A program made the translations under genes and the position numbers. The notes beneath the pieces are model-generated. The model did no database searches and was not told the origin of the DNA. It worked only from the letters and a program-made list of their open reading frames with translations. Shown here piece after piece: positions 18,921 to 26,689 of a stretch of 64,000 nucleotides of DNA (positions are counted from its first letter, which is position 1; each line of letters starts with the position of its first letter). The stretch comes from Shewanella corallii (lineage in GTDB: Bacteria > Pseudomonadota > Gammaproteobacteria > Enterobacterales > Shewanellaceae): assembly GCF_023349125.1 (NCBI RefSeq), contig NZ_JAKIKT010000003.1, forward strand, positions 372,001 through 436,000, given 5' to 3'.

Positions 18921-20705
18921 ATGGTAGAGCGACAAAAGCAGATGAGCCGGGACAAAATCTCCCGCTTGGTGAACTGGGGCCACTGGTTTGCTTTCTTCAA
19001 TGGTATTTTGGCCATGTTGATAGGCAGCCGTTATCTGGACAGCATAGGTTATCCCGACTCCGTCATAGGCTGGGGTTATCTGGCTATCAGCACCATAGGT
19101 CACTTCAGTTTTCTTGCCTTTATGGTGTATCTGGTTTTTCTGTTTCCCATCAGTACCCTGCTGCCCTACTCCAAAATTTTGCGGGGCTATGCGGCACTGG
19201 TGGCAACCGCCAGCCTGTGTATCTTGCTTTATGACACCATAGTCTTCGATGACTATGGCATGCACCTCAGCCCCTTTGCCTTCGACCTGGCCTGGGCTGA
19301 CTTAAGTGCGCTGCTGCACGGCACCTCTTATATCGCCACGCCAATTGCCATACTGGCGATTGAGCTCACCGCAGCCAATTTCATTTGGAAACGAATCGAC
19401 AAAATCCAGAAAAAGCACTGGGGCCCGAAAGTCGTCGCCTTTGTGGGACTCTGTTTTGTTTCCAGCCACCTTATCCATATCTGGGCTGACGCCAAAGATA
19501 TCACCCAGATCACCCGATTCGACGACACTTATCCTTTGTCCTATCCGGCCACAGCGAAAACCTTTATCGCCCGACATGGCCTGGAAACCCAAAAGCCAAA
19601 GGCTGAAATCAGCAATGTGACCACACTGCATTACCCCAAGTCACCATTGCAATGCAGTGCAGATGAGCACCCTAATGTGCTGATAATCGCCATCGATAGT
19701 CTGAGATATGACATGGTGACCAAAGAGACCATGCCATTCCTGACCCAGTATGCTGCGCAAAATCAGCAGTTCAGCCATCATCTGAGTGGGGGCAACCACT
19801 ATGCATCCGGAATGTTCTCTTTGCTTTATGGCTTACAGGGCAGCTATCAGGACGCAGTAGACTTTAACGTTACCTCGCCACTGCTGACACAGACATTCAA
19901 GCAATCCGGCTATGAAATGGGTCTGTTTATCAGTCAGTCCGATCTGGACGAAGTACAGCCAGCAGCCATGATGCAGGACTTTACCCAGACCACAGCCAAC
20001 GACAAAGACAGCAACGCCGGGGCAGATATTCAGTTAACCGAGGCATTTGAACAGTGGCGACAAACGCAAACTGCGCCCTGGTTTGCCCTGTTGGATCTTA
20101 AATCCCCTGAAAACTATGACACCCCAATTGGCTTTCTGGGTGTTGAAACCATCAAGGCGCCGGAAGGCATGAAACCGGCAGAGCGAGTGCTGTTTAACCA
20201 GTACCGTCAGTCCCTTAACTTTATCGATAAGTTGCTGGCAGAGACCCTGGATAACTTGCCTGAAGATACTCTGGTGGTAATTACCGGTATCAAGGGTAAG
20301 GTATTTACCAGTAACAGCTCTGAAGCGCGTCAGGACCTCTCCCCTGCCAATGTCCGTGTGCCTATGATTATTCACTGGCCTGAGGGCAAACAGGGCAATA
20401 TTCAGTACCGCACGACTCACGCAGGGCTGGTCCCAACCCTTATGACTCAGGTGCTTGGTTGTACCAACCCACCGACAGACTACAGTGCCGGTCGTCACCT
20501 GCTGCATCCGGACGACCAGAAATGGAATTATGTGGGTGATAACAAGGTGTTTGCCATCTATCAGCCTGACGAAATTACCGTGATCAATCGTCATGGTCAG
20601 TACTATATCTATGATGTGGGCTATCAGCAGAAGTTAAAGAAAAAGCTGAGCGCACCTGAGTTAATCCAGGTGATGCGTGAAAGCAGACGTCTTTATAAAG
20701 AGTAA
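18921..20705 (+). CDS. yejM: Inner-membrane sulfatase-fold protein YejM (PbgA/LapC)
   Basis: 594 residues: five N-terminal membrane helices (to about residue 190), a linker and a periplasmic alkaline-phosphatase/sulfatase-like domain starting at NVLIIAIDSLRYD (about 252). In enterobacteria it senses periplasmic lipopolysaccharide and controls LpxC degradation through LapB, and is also described in cardiolipin handling. The usual sulfatase metal ligands are only partly kept, as in the family. Fixed position after yejL supports the assignment. Confidence 0.94.
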   Translation: MVERQKQMSRDKISRLVNWGHWFAFFNGILAMLIGSRYLDSIGYPDSVIGWGYLAISTIGHFSFLAFMVYLVFLFPISTLLPYSKILRGYAALVATASLCILLYDTIVFDDYGMHLSPFAFDLAWADLSALLHGTSYIATPIAILAIELTAANFIWKRIDKIQKKHWGPKVVAFVGLCFVSSHLIHIWADAKDITQITRFDDTYPLSYPATAKTFIARHGLETQKPKAEISNVTTLHYPKSPLQCSADEHPNVLIIAIDSLRYDMVTKETMPFLTQYAAQNQQFSHHLSGGNHYASGMFSLLYGLQGSYQDAVDFNVTSPLLTQTFKQSGYEMGLFISQSDLDEVQPAAMMQDFTQTTANDKDSNAGADIQLTEAFEQWRQTQTAPWFALLDLKSPENYDTPIGFLGVETIKAPEGMKPAERVLFNQYRQSLNFIDKLLAETLDNLPEDTLVVITGIKGKVFTSNSSEARQDLSPANVRVPMIIHWPEGKQGNIQYRTTHAGLVPTLMTQVLGCTNPPTDYSAGRHLLHPDDQKWNYVGDNKVFAIYQPDEITVINRHGQYYIYDVGYQQKLKKKLSAPELIQVMRESRRLYKE

Positions 20706-20859
20706 GGCTGCAAGCCTGTAGATGAGCCAAAGTTAACTTGCACGATTAGAAACTAATCAAACAGTTAACTTTATCTATCAGAGCACTTGCCATGCCCACC
20801 TCAGCTTGTTAAAGTTCGCCACATCGGAACGGCAATTGATGTTGTCGACCGATTTGTCT

Positions 20860-20936
20860 CGGTATGTAGCGCAGCCTGGTAGCGCACTGTCATGGGGTGT
20901 CAGGGGTCGGAGGTTCGAATCCTCTCATACCGACCA
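20860..20936 (+). tRNA. tRNA-Pro (anticodon GGG)
   Basis: 77 nt, 7-bp acceptor stem CGGTATG/CATACCG with encoded ACCA end, D-arm GCGCAGCCTGGTAGCGC, T-arm with GGTTCGAATCC. The anticodon loop ATGGGGT reads GGG at positions 34-36. It closely resembles E. coli proL, including the T-T mismatch in the anticodon stem. A terminator follows. Confidence 0.95.
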
Positions 20937-20946
20937 AATTCAACGG

Positions 20947-20977
20947 AAAAGCTCAGCAGAAATGCTGAGCTTTTTTG
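20947..20977 (+). terminator. Terminator after tRNA-Pro
   Basis: AAAAGCTCAGCA and TGCTGAGCTTTTTT pair around GAAA, 10 bases after the tRNA. Confidence 0.88.
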
Positions 20978-21005
20978 TTATGTCTGTTTTTACAATCAAA
21001 AGCAG

Positions 21006-21115
21006 ATGGGGTGTCAGCGGCCATCGGCCGGAATCCCGGACGATCGAATCCCACCTACCAGCCAAATTCTAGAACGGAAAAGCCCGTGGTCTTAAAGACT
21101 TACGGGCTTTTTTGT
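21006..21115 (+). pseudogene. Decayed tRNA-Pro-like copy with its own terminator
   Basis: ATGGGGTGTCAG repeats the anticodon-loop segment of the tRNA-Pro 110 bases upstream, then diverges, and GATCGAATCC and CCAAATTC echo the T-arm and 3' flank. A second terminator-like hairpin (AAAAGCCCGT / ACGGGCTTTTTTG) follows at 21077-21115, in the same relative place as after the intact tRNA. The 5' half is missing. It looks like a partial tandem duplication of the tRNA and its trailer, or an old integration scar. Confidence 0.55.
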
Positions 21116-21134
21116 TTTTGGATACTTTTCGCAG

Positions 21135-21167
21135 TGTGGTCAAACTGTGGTCAAACCGTGGTCAAAC
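21135..21167. repeat. Three tandem copies of TGTGGTCAAAC
   Basis: An 11-bp unit occurs three times in direct tandem (last copy begins C). A single related GGGGTCAAAC stands at the matching place upstream of the second paralogue, at about 33823. Confidence 0.8.
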
Positions 21168-21530
21168 TCTAACGCTAACCATCCCGATCCCTTCCCACTT
21201 TTCATTAGAAAATCTCATCACCGTTTCTTCCAATAGATCGCGGTAAAACTTCCCGTATCCTAAGAGGTTAACCCGAGATCAGTCTCCTCTATCGAAAACC
21301 GTCAGGAGAGCTCCATGCACATCATCATCATGCTTGTTCTGATCATCGTTGGTTACATGGCCGGTACCAAAATCAGCTGGCTATTAGGGCTGCCAATCAT
21401 GGCCCTGGGCGCTTTAGCTGCAACGCTTATGGGGTCAACCCGATGGCGATATGAGCAGGAGGATATCTGGATACTGCTGGGTTTGCTTTCAATGGTAGGG
21501 GTTGTGATAGCGGCGATCTTTGGGCTGTGA
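21157..21530 (+). repeat. Left flanking duplication (about 370 bp)
   Basis: From the TCAAACTCT segment through the 71-codon gene this sequence is homologous to 33825-34188. Upstream matches include TTCTTCCAATAGAT and GTATCCTAA, so promoter and leader are shared as well as the coding part. The two copies bracket the cassette region in direct orientation. Confidence 0.8.
21315..21530 (+). CDS. 71-residue membrane protein, left copy
   Basis: Small protein with two hydrophobic helices (about 2-16 plus 20-40, and 50-70) separated by STRWRYEQED. 60 of 71 residues are identical to the paralogue at 33973-34188. CAGGAGAG precedes the ATG. No family recognised. The conserved protein sequence between diverged DNA copies argues that both are, or recently were, under selection. 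Confidence 0.75.
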   Translation: MHIIIMLVLIIVGYMAGTKISWLLGLPIMALGALAATLMGSTRWRYEQEDIWILLGLLSMVGVVIAAIFGL

Positions 21531-21784
21531 TGGTGATGAAAGTATCCCTTGCCTCAAAGTTGCTTTCGCTGTGCATGGCACGGTTTGTCATCAATCGTGG
21601 CACGGTTTCTTTGAGTGGAAATATTTAATAACCCATAAACTCAGTGTCTTAGGGCGCTTTGAAATGTAGATAACAGGCGACAGGCAGGCAGATAATGTGC
21701 TGGCACGCTTTTGCTCAAAGTTTAATCTGGACTTATGTTTCCAAATTGCTGAATAATCGTTCAAAACAGTGGCGCGGTTTTCAC

Positions 21785-21830
21785 TGGTCTGATGTGACAA
21801 ACGAGCATGCACACTATACAAATGTTATGT
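21785..21830 (+). other. attC right-half at the left end of the cassette array
   Basis: ACGAGCATGCACACTATACA followed by AATGTTATGT closely matches the 3' end of the R1-type attC sites (24.7, 25.85 and 29.3 kb). It ends in GTTATGT, an R'-type core. The left partner is not clear; 21531-21784 has no recognised gene and includes two copies of GGCACGGTTT. Confidence 0.55.
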
Positions 21831-21847
21831 TCACAAGGAGAGTGTTG

Positions 21848-22291
21848 GTGAAATCTAAAATTATTGCTTGGGTTATAGGTGGTACGTTTACTTTAATAGT
21901 CTTCTTTAGCGGCTTCATTTCAGCTTTCTATTTAAATTACTCATCCTTAGCTAATACATACACTAAGGAGCACATTGATAATGGGCGATTTATGCTTTGG
22001 GCTTTGAAGCATTTGGAAGAGGGGGAAACTGAAAAAGCTAAAGATTTTCTTCGCAGCCAAGTCTCTACTAAAGTACTTATCGTTAACACCGTTCGACTAC
22101 CGCCAACAAGTCAAAGAGAATTAGAACTAATTGAAACCTTTTATTCAGAAGTTATTGATTATTTTGACTCTCAAGGTGGTTTTAATGAAACATGGCAAGT
22201 CATGGAAAATGGTGTGTGGATAACAAAACCAACGCCCTCTATGAATATTCTAGAGGAGTTCAAAAGTGAACATAACAAGCCAATTCAGTAG
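21848..22291 (+). CDS. Cassette 1: membrane-anchored hypothetical protein
   Basis: 147 residues from GTG at 21848, preceded by AAGGAG eight bases upstream. One N-terminal membrane helix (about 5-30) and a soluble, mostly helical C-terminal region. The frame stays open upstream, but no codon there has a ribosome site. The stop lies inside the following attC-like site, common for cassette genes. No family recognised. AT-rich compared with the flanking core genes. Confidence 0.65.
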   Translation: MKSKIIAWVIGGTFTLIVFFSGFISAFYLNYSSLANTYTKEHIDNGRFMLWALKHLEEGETEKAKDFLRSQVSTKVLIVNTVRLPPTSQRELELIETFYSEVIDYFDSQGGFNETWQVMENGVWITKPTPSMNILEEFKSEHNKPIQ

Positions 22292-22374
22292 TGGGACTGC
22301 TAACAGTTTGCTCGGTTTCGCTACGCTACACAATTTTAGCAAACTATTAGCAGCCCCTGATTGGGGCGTTATAC
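22270..22374 (+). other. attC site, cassette 1/2 boundary (105 bp)
   Basis: Left core ACATAAC, right core GTTATAC. Between them TGCTAACAGTTTGCT faces AGCAAACTATTAGCA, with GGGACTGC matching GCAGCCCC, a long imperfect foldback as expected of attC. Confidence 0.75.
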
Positions 22375-22405
22375 GCCAATCGATGTTTAGGTCTAAGGGA
22401 TAAAT

Positions 22406-22702
22406 ATGATCAAGCATTACGGGTTTATCATAAAGGCAGAAAGTTATAGTCATGTTCGTGATTCTACGGATTTGAATGCGCCGGAATTTTCGACTCATGT
22501 CGTTGGTGTGAGTAGTGATGATGAGGCTATTGTTGTGGCAAAAGCGATGATTGAAAGTGGAATACAGGTAATTGAACTGTGTGGTGGCTTTGGTGCTGAC
22601 AGTGCTAGTTACATTATCGAGAGCTTAGATACCAATGTACCGATTGGCTACGTCACGTTTTCAGACCAAGAGACAAATAAACTAGAGCAGTTGCTAAAAT
22701 AG
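22406..22702 (+). CDS. Cassette 2: DUF6506-like protein
   Basis: 98 residues with HYGFIIKAESYSHVRDSTD at the start and the conserved IQVIELCGGFGADSASYI segment, followed by VPIGYVTF. This IELCGGFG block is characteristic of the DUF6506 family of small cytoplasmic proteins of unknown function. AAGGGA precedes the ATG by a proper distance. It is flanked by attC sites on both sides. Confidence 0.75.
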   Translation: MIKHYGFIIKAESYSHVRDSTDLNAPEFSTHVVGVSSDDEAIVVAKAMIESGIQVIELCGGFGADSASYIIESLDTNVPIGYVTFSDQETNKLEQLLK

Positions 22703-22711
22703 CGTTCTGGC

Positions 22712-22840
22712 GTATAACAAACTGCTCAAGGTGGACTGCCAACGCTCGGCAATTTTGGTTCTAGTTCGATACAGTGTTTACGGTGGTTTGTTCAAGCAGA
22801 GTAGCTATGCGTTGTCAGCCACTTAGCAAGGGCGTTATAG
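22712..22840 (+). other. attC site of VCR type (129 bp)
   Basis: Left core GTATAACAAACTGCTCAAG, internal GGACTGCCAACGC, right part TATGCGTTGTCAGCCACTTA and core GTTATAG. This closely follows the layout of the Vibrio cholerae repeats (TAACAAACGCCTCAAG ... TATGCGTTGTCAGCC). It is the clearest single piece of evidence that the region is an integron cassette array. Confidence 0.88.
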
Positions 22841-22855
22841 CTTAAAGGAACTGAG

Positions 22856-23443
22856 ATGACTGGCACTTACGATTGGAATCCCATGCCCCACAAAGTAGAG
22901 ATTAAATGCCCTGCTTGTGGTGGACATTGCGTTTTCAAGTTTGCTGAGGTCGTCAAAATTACATTAAAAAAAGATGTTCCATTTTTCGAGCAAAGTGACA
23001 CCTTTGAATACTCAATGTTTAAAGATAGTTGTGGCCATAAATGGCACGGTGCCATCTATTTCGCTAATTTGCACGGTGGCTCTATTAACGCTATCACTAG
23101 CTTACCTGACGGTTATTCCCCCGAAAATTGGTCTCACTCTAAGTACTTAACCAGAAATCATGGCCTCGGTCTTGGAGCATTTTCTTGTAGCCATTGCCAA
23201 ACAAGAAAGCCATATATCCTTCAATGGCCTCAAGATGCTTATTATTCATTCAGCTACAAAGGTGAAGTGCTTTGGGCCTTTAATCGCGAGTCGGCAGTAG
23301 ACCTCCGTGATTACATTGCATCCAATGAAAGAAAAACCGGAAAGTTTAAGTGGGCTAGCTTTCTGTTGCATATTCCAACTGTGTTTAAAAAACAGAATGC
23401 CCGCGATAATATCGTTAAACAAATAAACAAGGTTCTTGCCTAA
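22856..23443 (+). CDS. Cassette 3: zinc-ribbon-like protein, unknown function
   Basis: 195 residues. Near the N-terminus IKCPACGGHCVF followed later by DSCGHKWHG, and mid-protein FSCSHCQTRKPY, suggest two Cys-rich metal sites. The C-terminus is basic. AAAGGAACTGAG stands before the ATG. No close family recognised. It sits between a VCR-type and a compact attC site. Confidence 0.7.
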   Translation: MTGTYDWNPMPHKVEIKCPACGGHCVFKFAEVVKITLKKDVPFFEQSDTFEYSMFKDSCGHKWHGAIYFANLHGGSINAITSLPDGYSPENWSHSKYLTRNHGLGLGAFSCSHCQTRKPYILQWPQDAYYSFSYKGEVLWAFNRESAVDLRDYIASNERKTGKFKWASFLLHIPTVFKKQNARDNIVKQINKVLA

Positions 23444-23449
23444 ATATGG

Positions 23450-23536
23450 CGATAACAAAGCCAGCCAGCATCGCCCCTAGGGGGCTGGTTCTCGCTACGC
23501 TCGGCCGCTGTGGCCAGCTTTAAACATAGGTTAGAA
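23450..23536 (+). other. attC site, cassette 3/4 boundary (87 bp)
   Basis: Left core CGATAAC, right core GTTAGAA; AAGCCAGCC... and GGCCAGCTTT form the paired arms, with an inner CGCTACGCTCGGCCGC segment. The next gene begins at the base after the core. Confidence 0.75.
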
Positions 23537-23537
23537 C

Positions 23538-23963
23538 ATGGAAGTAAAATTCGGTACTGGATTAGATAATATTCGATTTGGCTTAGACCAAGCTGCCCTG
23601 AAAAGCCTACTTGGTGAACCTGACAAAATAGACCGTGATAAAAACAACTTACCTCTCCTCCAATATAATAAGTTAAAGTCGACGTTCTGGATGGACGAGG
23701 GGGATAAGCTTCACTGGATACAATGTTCAAACCCTGAACTATTAATTCAGGGAGTCAACGTCATAGGTTTAGCTACTGATGAAGTTATATCTAAACTTCA
23801 TCAAATAGGCGAAGCCACTTACGAATTTGAAGATTACGGTTCAATGGAAAGCTATAGTTTTCCAGAACTAGAGCTTGAGGTTCAAGCTGAATATGGTGTT
23901 GTTACTACCATTTGTTTTGGTCACTTCTGGAAAAATGACGAGCCGGTGTACACCAATGCCTAA
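23538..23963 (+). CDS. Cassette 4: hypothetical cytoplasmic protein
   Basis: 141 residues, acidic, no signal or membrane helix. FGTGLDNIRFGLDQAALKSL followed by LLGEPD is reminiscent of small immunity-type or SmpA-like domains that use G-x-P-D, but no family can be assigned. The ATG lies directly behind the attC core, with no Shine-Dalgarno sequence, as in many cassettes. It ends in the left core of the next attC. Confidence 0.65.
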   Translation: MEVKFGTGLDNIRFGLDQAALKSLLGEPDKIDRDKNNLPLLQYNKLKSTFWMDEGDKLHWIQCSNPELLIQGVNVIGLATDEVISKLHQIGEATYEFEDYGSMESYSFPELELEVQAEYGVVTTICFGHFWKNDEPVYTNA

Positions 23964-24090
23964 CAAACAGGGATAGGCGCGCCCAGCCGCCTATCCCTTC
24001 CATACCTCACCCGATACAACCTCCCCCCCACTAGACCAAGCCCCTCAGCTTGGGTACTTTGTGAGGTAGCAGTTTATAAAAGCTATTTAC
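23958..24090 (+). other. attC-like site, cassette 4/5 boundary (right core unclear)
   Basis: Perfect left core GCCTAAC, then a hairpin GGGATAGGCG/CGCCTATCCC, then TACCTCAC ... GTGAGGTA. Nearly the same GGATAGGC hairpin recurs at 30409-30436. No standard GTTRRRY core is visible at the right end, so the site may be degenerate. Confidence 0.5.
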
Positions 24091-24092
24091 CA

Positions 24093-24437
24093 ATGAAATT
24101 ATCTATTGAAGAGCTAGATGCACGCTGGAACGAAAGCGATAATCTTATGGTTTTACTGCCTTTATTAAAGCATTCCTATCCAGAGGTGTTGGAAGAGATT
24201 GAAAGTTTTGGTTCTATCTCAGCGAGCACTCTTACAGATCTTATTGAATACTCGCTTAGATTCCCAAGTAGGCATTGGGCGCTATCTGCAGTGGTTTGGA
24301 TCGAAAATGGCTTTGTTATAAATGATAGTATTTGTCAGGGTCTTATAGACATCGCAAAGGATAAGTCTGATAGCCAAAAATTGAGGCATAAGGCTTTCGC
24401 TCAGGCACGACGGTGGCAGCGGGAAAATGGCACGTAA
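24093..24437 (+). CDS. Cassette 5: hypothetical protein
   Basis: 114 residues, predicted soluble and mainly helical: LSIEELDARWNESDNLMVL, a hydrophobic middle SRHWALSAVVWIENG and a basic C-terminal end. No family recognised. There is no obvious ribosome binding site. Its stop overlaps the degenerate left end of the next attC-like region. Confidence 0.6.
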   Translation: MKLSIEELDARWNESDNLMVLLPLLKHSYPEVLEEIESFGSISASTLTDLIEYSLRFPSRHWALSAVVWIENGFVINDSICQGLIDIAKDKSDSQKLRHKAFAQARRWQRENGT

Positions 24438-24690
24438 TAAAGCGGGCACCGGCTGACAATCTGATGCTATTTGTATTCATTACGCTACGCTCCGTTCTCA
24501 CACACACAAAAGTCACCTGGTCCCCCGACGACGCCCAACCACACCCGATACAACCCCCACTCCCCCACACCTTGCAACCATCCCCCCTGGACAACATCGC
24601 CCACCCCGAGCGATACTTGGTGAAAAATCAAGCGCGCATATCGTCGGTACCAGGTGAACAATGAGCATGCGCACTATGCAAATGTTAACT
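24434..24690 (+). other. attC-like region containing repeat R1 copy a
   Basis: The left core is degenerate (ACGTAATAA); the right core is GTTAACT at 24684-24690. TCACCTGGTCCCCCGACG at 24519 faces CGTCGGTACCAGGTGA at 24643, giving a long foldback. The R1 part (24543-24690) is nearly identical to the copies at 25.7, 26.2 and 29.2 kb. Confidence 0.6.
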
Positions 24691-24704
24691 GCATCTAGGA
24701 AGTT

Positions 24705-25670
24705 ATGCGAAATACTGAGAGAGTTAATTCAGAGAGACCGGAAAGCGCATTTGAGGGTGACGTTGTATGGAACCCTTTAAAATCTATTTGGTTTCTTTCA
24801 AATTTGTTCGCTGCGTTATGCATCGCTCCTTTCGTATTTTCATTTTCAGCTCTTATCATATTTGTCTCATTGACCGCGGTAACACTTTGCTTTGGACACT
24901 CTCTGGGAATGCATAGACTGCTAATTCACAGATCTTATGAATGTCCAAAATGGATAGAATATCTATTTGTCTACTTGGGTGTGCTAGTTGGTATGGCTGG
25001 GCCAATTGGAATGATGAAGCAGCACGATTTAAGAGACTGGGCACAACGGCAGAAGAAATGCCATGATTTCTTATTGCATGGTTCAAAAATAATTAAAGAT
25101 GGATGGTGGCAACTCAATTGTGACCTCAATTTGAGATATCCACCGGAGTTTACGATTGAAGATGAAGTGTCAAAGAACAGGTTCTACCTTTTCATTGAAA
25201 AATATTGGTTACTTCAACAGTTAGTTATCGCAATTCCTTTATATCTATTGGGTGGAATACCGTGGCTGGTATGGGGTATTTCTGTACGGGTAGTCATCTC
25301 TGTCGGTGGTCATTGGCTTATTGGTTACTTTGCTCATAACCACGGGCAACGAACTTGGACAGTTGAAGGTGCTGCTGTTCAGGGACACAATATTCGTATT
25401 GCTGGTTTTCTCTCAATGGGTGAGGCGTGGCACAACAATCATCACGCATACCCCGGCTCAGCTATGCTTGGTTTATACAAAGATGAACCAGACCCAGGTT
25501 GGTGGGTATTAAACGCTCTTCATAATCTAGGTGTCGTCAAAAACGTAAAGTTACCAAAAGATTTACCTCATCGTTCAGAGTTAGTAGCAGAAGCTACAGA
25601 CCTTGAGCGCCGAGTAGAGCGTGTTCCAGAGGAGTGTGAAATCGCGAATTTCATCGGAAGAAATACCTAA
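24705..25670 (+). CDS. Cassette 6: membrane fatty acid desaturase family protein
   Basis: 321 residues with several hydrophobic helices. Histidine box 1 is GHSLGMHRLLIH (HxxxxH), and box 3 is AWHNNHHAYPGSA (HxxHH). Box 2, normally HxxHH, reads HDLRDWAQRQKKCHDF, the arrangement of a distinct bacterial subgroup. The expected role is introducing a double bond into a fatty acyl chain, with a di-iron centre on the cytoplasmic face; the substrate is unknown. AGGA precedes the ATG. At nearly 1 kb it is the largest single-gene cassette and an unusual cargo, possibly related to membrane fluidity. Confidence 0.82.
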   Translation: MRNTERVNSERPESAFEGDVVWNPLKSIWFLSNLFAALCIAPFVFSFSALIIFVSLTAVTLCFGHSLGMHRLLIHRSYECPKWIEYLFVYLGVLVGMAGPIGMMKQHDLRDWAQRQKKCHDFLLHGSKIIKDGWWQLNCDLNLRYPPEFTIEDEVSKNRFYLFIEKYWLLQQLVIAIPLYLLGGIPWLVWGISVRVVISVGGHWLIGYFAHNHGQRTWTVEGAAVQGHNIRIAGFLSMGEAWHNNHHAYPGSAMLGLYKDEPDPGWWVLNALHNLGVVKNVKLPKDLPHRSELVAEATDLERRVERVPEECEIANFIGRNT

Positions 25671-25859
25671 CAACTGACTGTCGCATTCCGTCAATTATCA
25701 TCTCGCGCAACTAAACTCCTCCCCAACTCTCCCCACACCTTGCAACCAAACCAGCCTGGACAACATCGCCCACCCCGAGCGATACTTGGTGAAAAATTAA
25801 GCGCGCATATCGTCGGTACCAGGTGAACAACGAGCATGCGCACTATGCAAATGTTATGC
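25665..25859 (+). other. attC site, cassette 6/7 boundary, with R1 copy b (195 bp)
   Basis: Perfect left core ACCTAAC and right core GTTATGC. The first part (CTGACTGTCGCATTCCGTCA) is shared with the attC at 27.07 kb, and the remainder is R1. This shows modular exchange between attC arms. Confidence 0.75.
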
Positions 25860-25866
25860 ATAAAGT

Positions 25867-26172
25867 ATGAAAGAGATGATTACGAAAGACGAGGCAAAGT
25901 CAATTGTAGAGAGTCATATAGCTACTTTCCCACAGCCCGAAAACGATAGATATATAGTATTGGATGATTCTACAATTTCTAAAGAATGGGGCTGGGTATA
26001 TTTTTATACTTCAGAAAAATGGCATACAACGGGAGAGTTGCAGTTTGCTGTTGCAGGAAATGCACCACTTATCGTAGAAAAACATACCGGTAATCTATTG
26101 GTTACTGGTACAGCTAAATCAATCGAACACTACATAAATGAGTACGAGGCAACTGGTAGCCCAACTGCATAA
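25867..26172 (+). CDS. Cassette 7: Imm35-like immunity-family protein
   Basis: 101 residues. ITKDEAKSIVESHIA, then EWGWVYFYTSEKW, APLIVEKHTGNLLVTGTA and YINEYEATG follow the layout of the YrhB/Imm35 family, small proteins predicted to neutralise toxins in polymorphic toxin systems. No toxin gene is adjacent, so it may be an orphan immunity gene. The assignment rests on pattern only. Flanked by R1-type attC sites. Confidence 0.7.
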   Translation: MKEMITKDEAKSIVESHIATFPQPENDRYIVLDDSTISKEWGWVYFYTSEKWHTTGELQFAVAGNAPLIVEKHTGNLLVTGTAKSIEHYINEYEATGSPTA

Positions 26173-26317
26173 CAAGACCATGCACACCCAATACAACCTC
26201 CCCAGCTCTCCCCACACCTGCTACCAAACCAGCCTGGACAACATCGCCCACCCCGAGCGATACTTGGTGAAAAATCAAGCGCGCATATCGTCGGTACCAG
26301 GTGAACAATGAGCATGC
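26167..26317 (+). other. attC-like site with truncated R1 copy c
   Basis: Left core GCATAAC; R1 runs from about 26188 but stops after GAGCATGC, lacking the usual TATGCAAATGTTA end. The next coding sequence begins at the ATG inside R1, so the core was lost by fusion. Confidence 0.65.
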
Positions 26318-26685
26318 CACAATACATTGAGATTGCCGTAGTTGGAGCAGATCAAAAAACAGTAAAGTCTATAACAAAAGATGCACCCGTATCTCAGCCA
26401 GGTATTGCTCCAAAGTATCATTTGGTATCCCTGTCAGACGCTTCAAGCAAGCGAATCACCAAGTTCTCTGAGCTAAACTATGATCGTGTCTTTGTTTGGG
26501 TCGCACTCGATGAAGAGTCAAAACTAGCTTGTGAAGCTGCCATAAAAATCAATGATAGCCGCTCTAGTTTTGAGCGTGGTTTTTACAATCACCATTTGCC
26601 AGAATCACTGATTATGGTTGGTAACGAAAATGAGTTTTTAGCTACAGCTAAAAAAATATATGAGGCGTTTTGCGCAACATCTTAG
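26308..26685 (+). CDS. Cassette 8: hypothetical protein starting inside repeat R1
   Basis: 125 residues. The ribosome site (AGGTGA) and the first codons (ATG AGC ATG C) come from the R1 repeat itself. QYIEIAVVGADQKTVKSITK at the start and VFVWVALDEES and LIMVGNENEFLATAKKIYEAF later suggest an alternating alpha/beta fold. No family recognised. The original start may have been the second Met. Confidence 0.65.
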   Translation: MSMPQYIEIAVVGADQKTVKSITKDAPVSQPGIAPKYHLVSLSDASSKRITKFSELNYDRVFVWVALDEESKLACEAAIKINDSRSSFERGFYNHHLPESLIMVGNENEFLATAKKIYEAFCATS

Positions 26686-26689
26686 CAAA

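Noticed and set aside
26130..26327. Similar minus-strand open frames inside each R1 copy (26130-26327, 29135-29398, 24343-24597)
   Set aside because: They recur only because R1 recurs, have different ends and no ribosome site; treated as shadows of the repeat.
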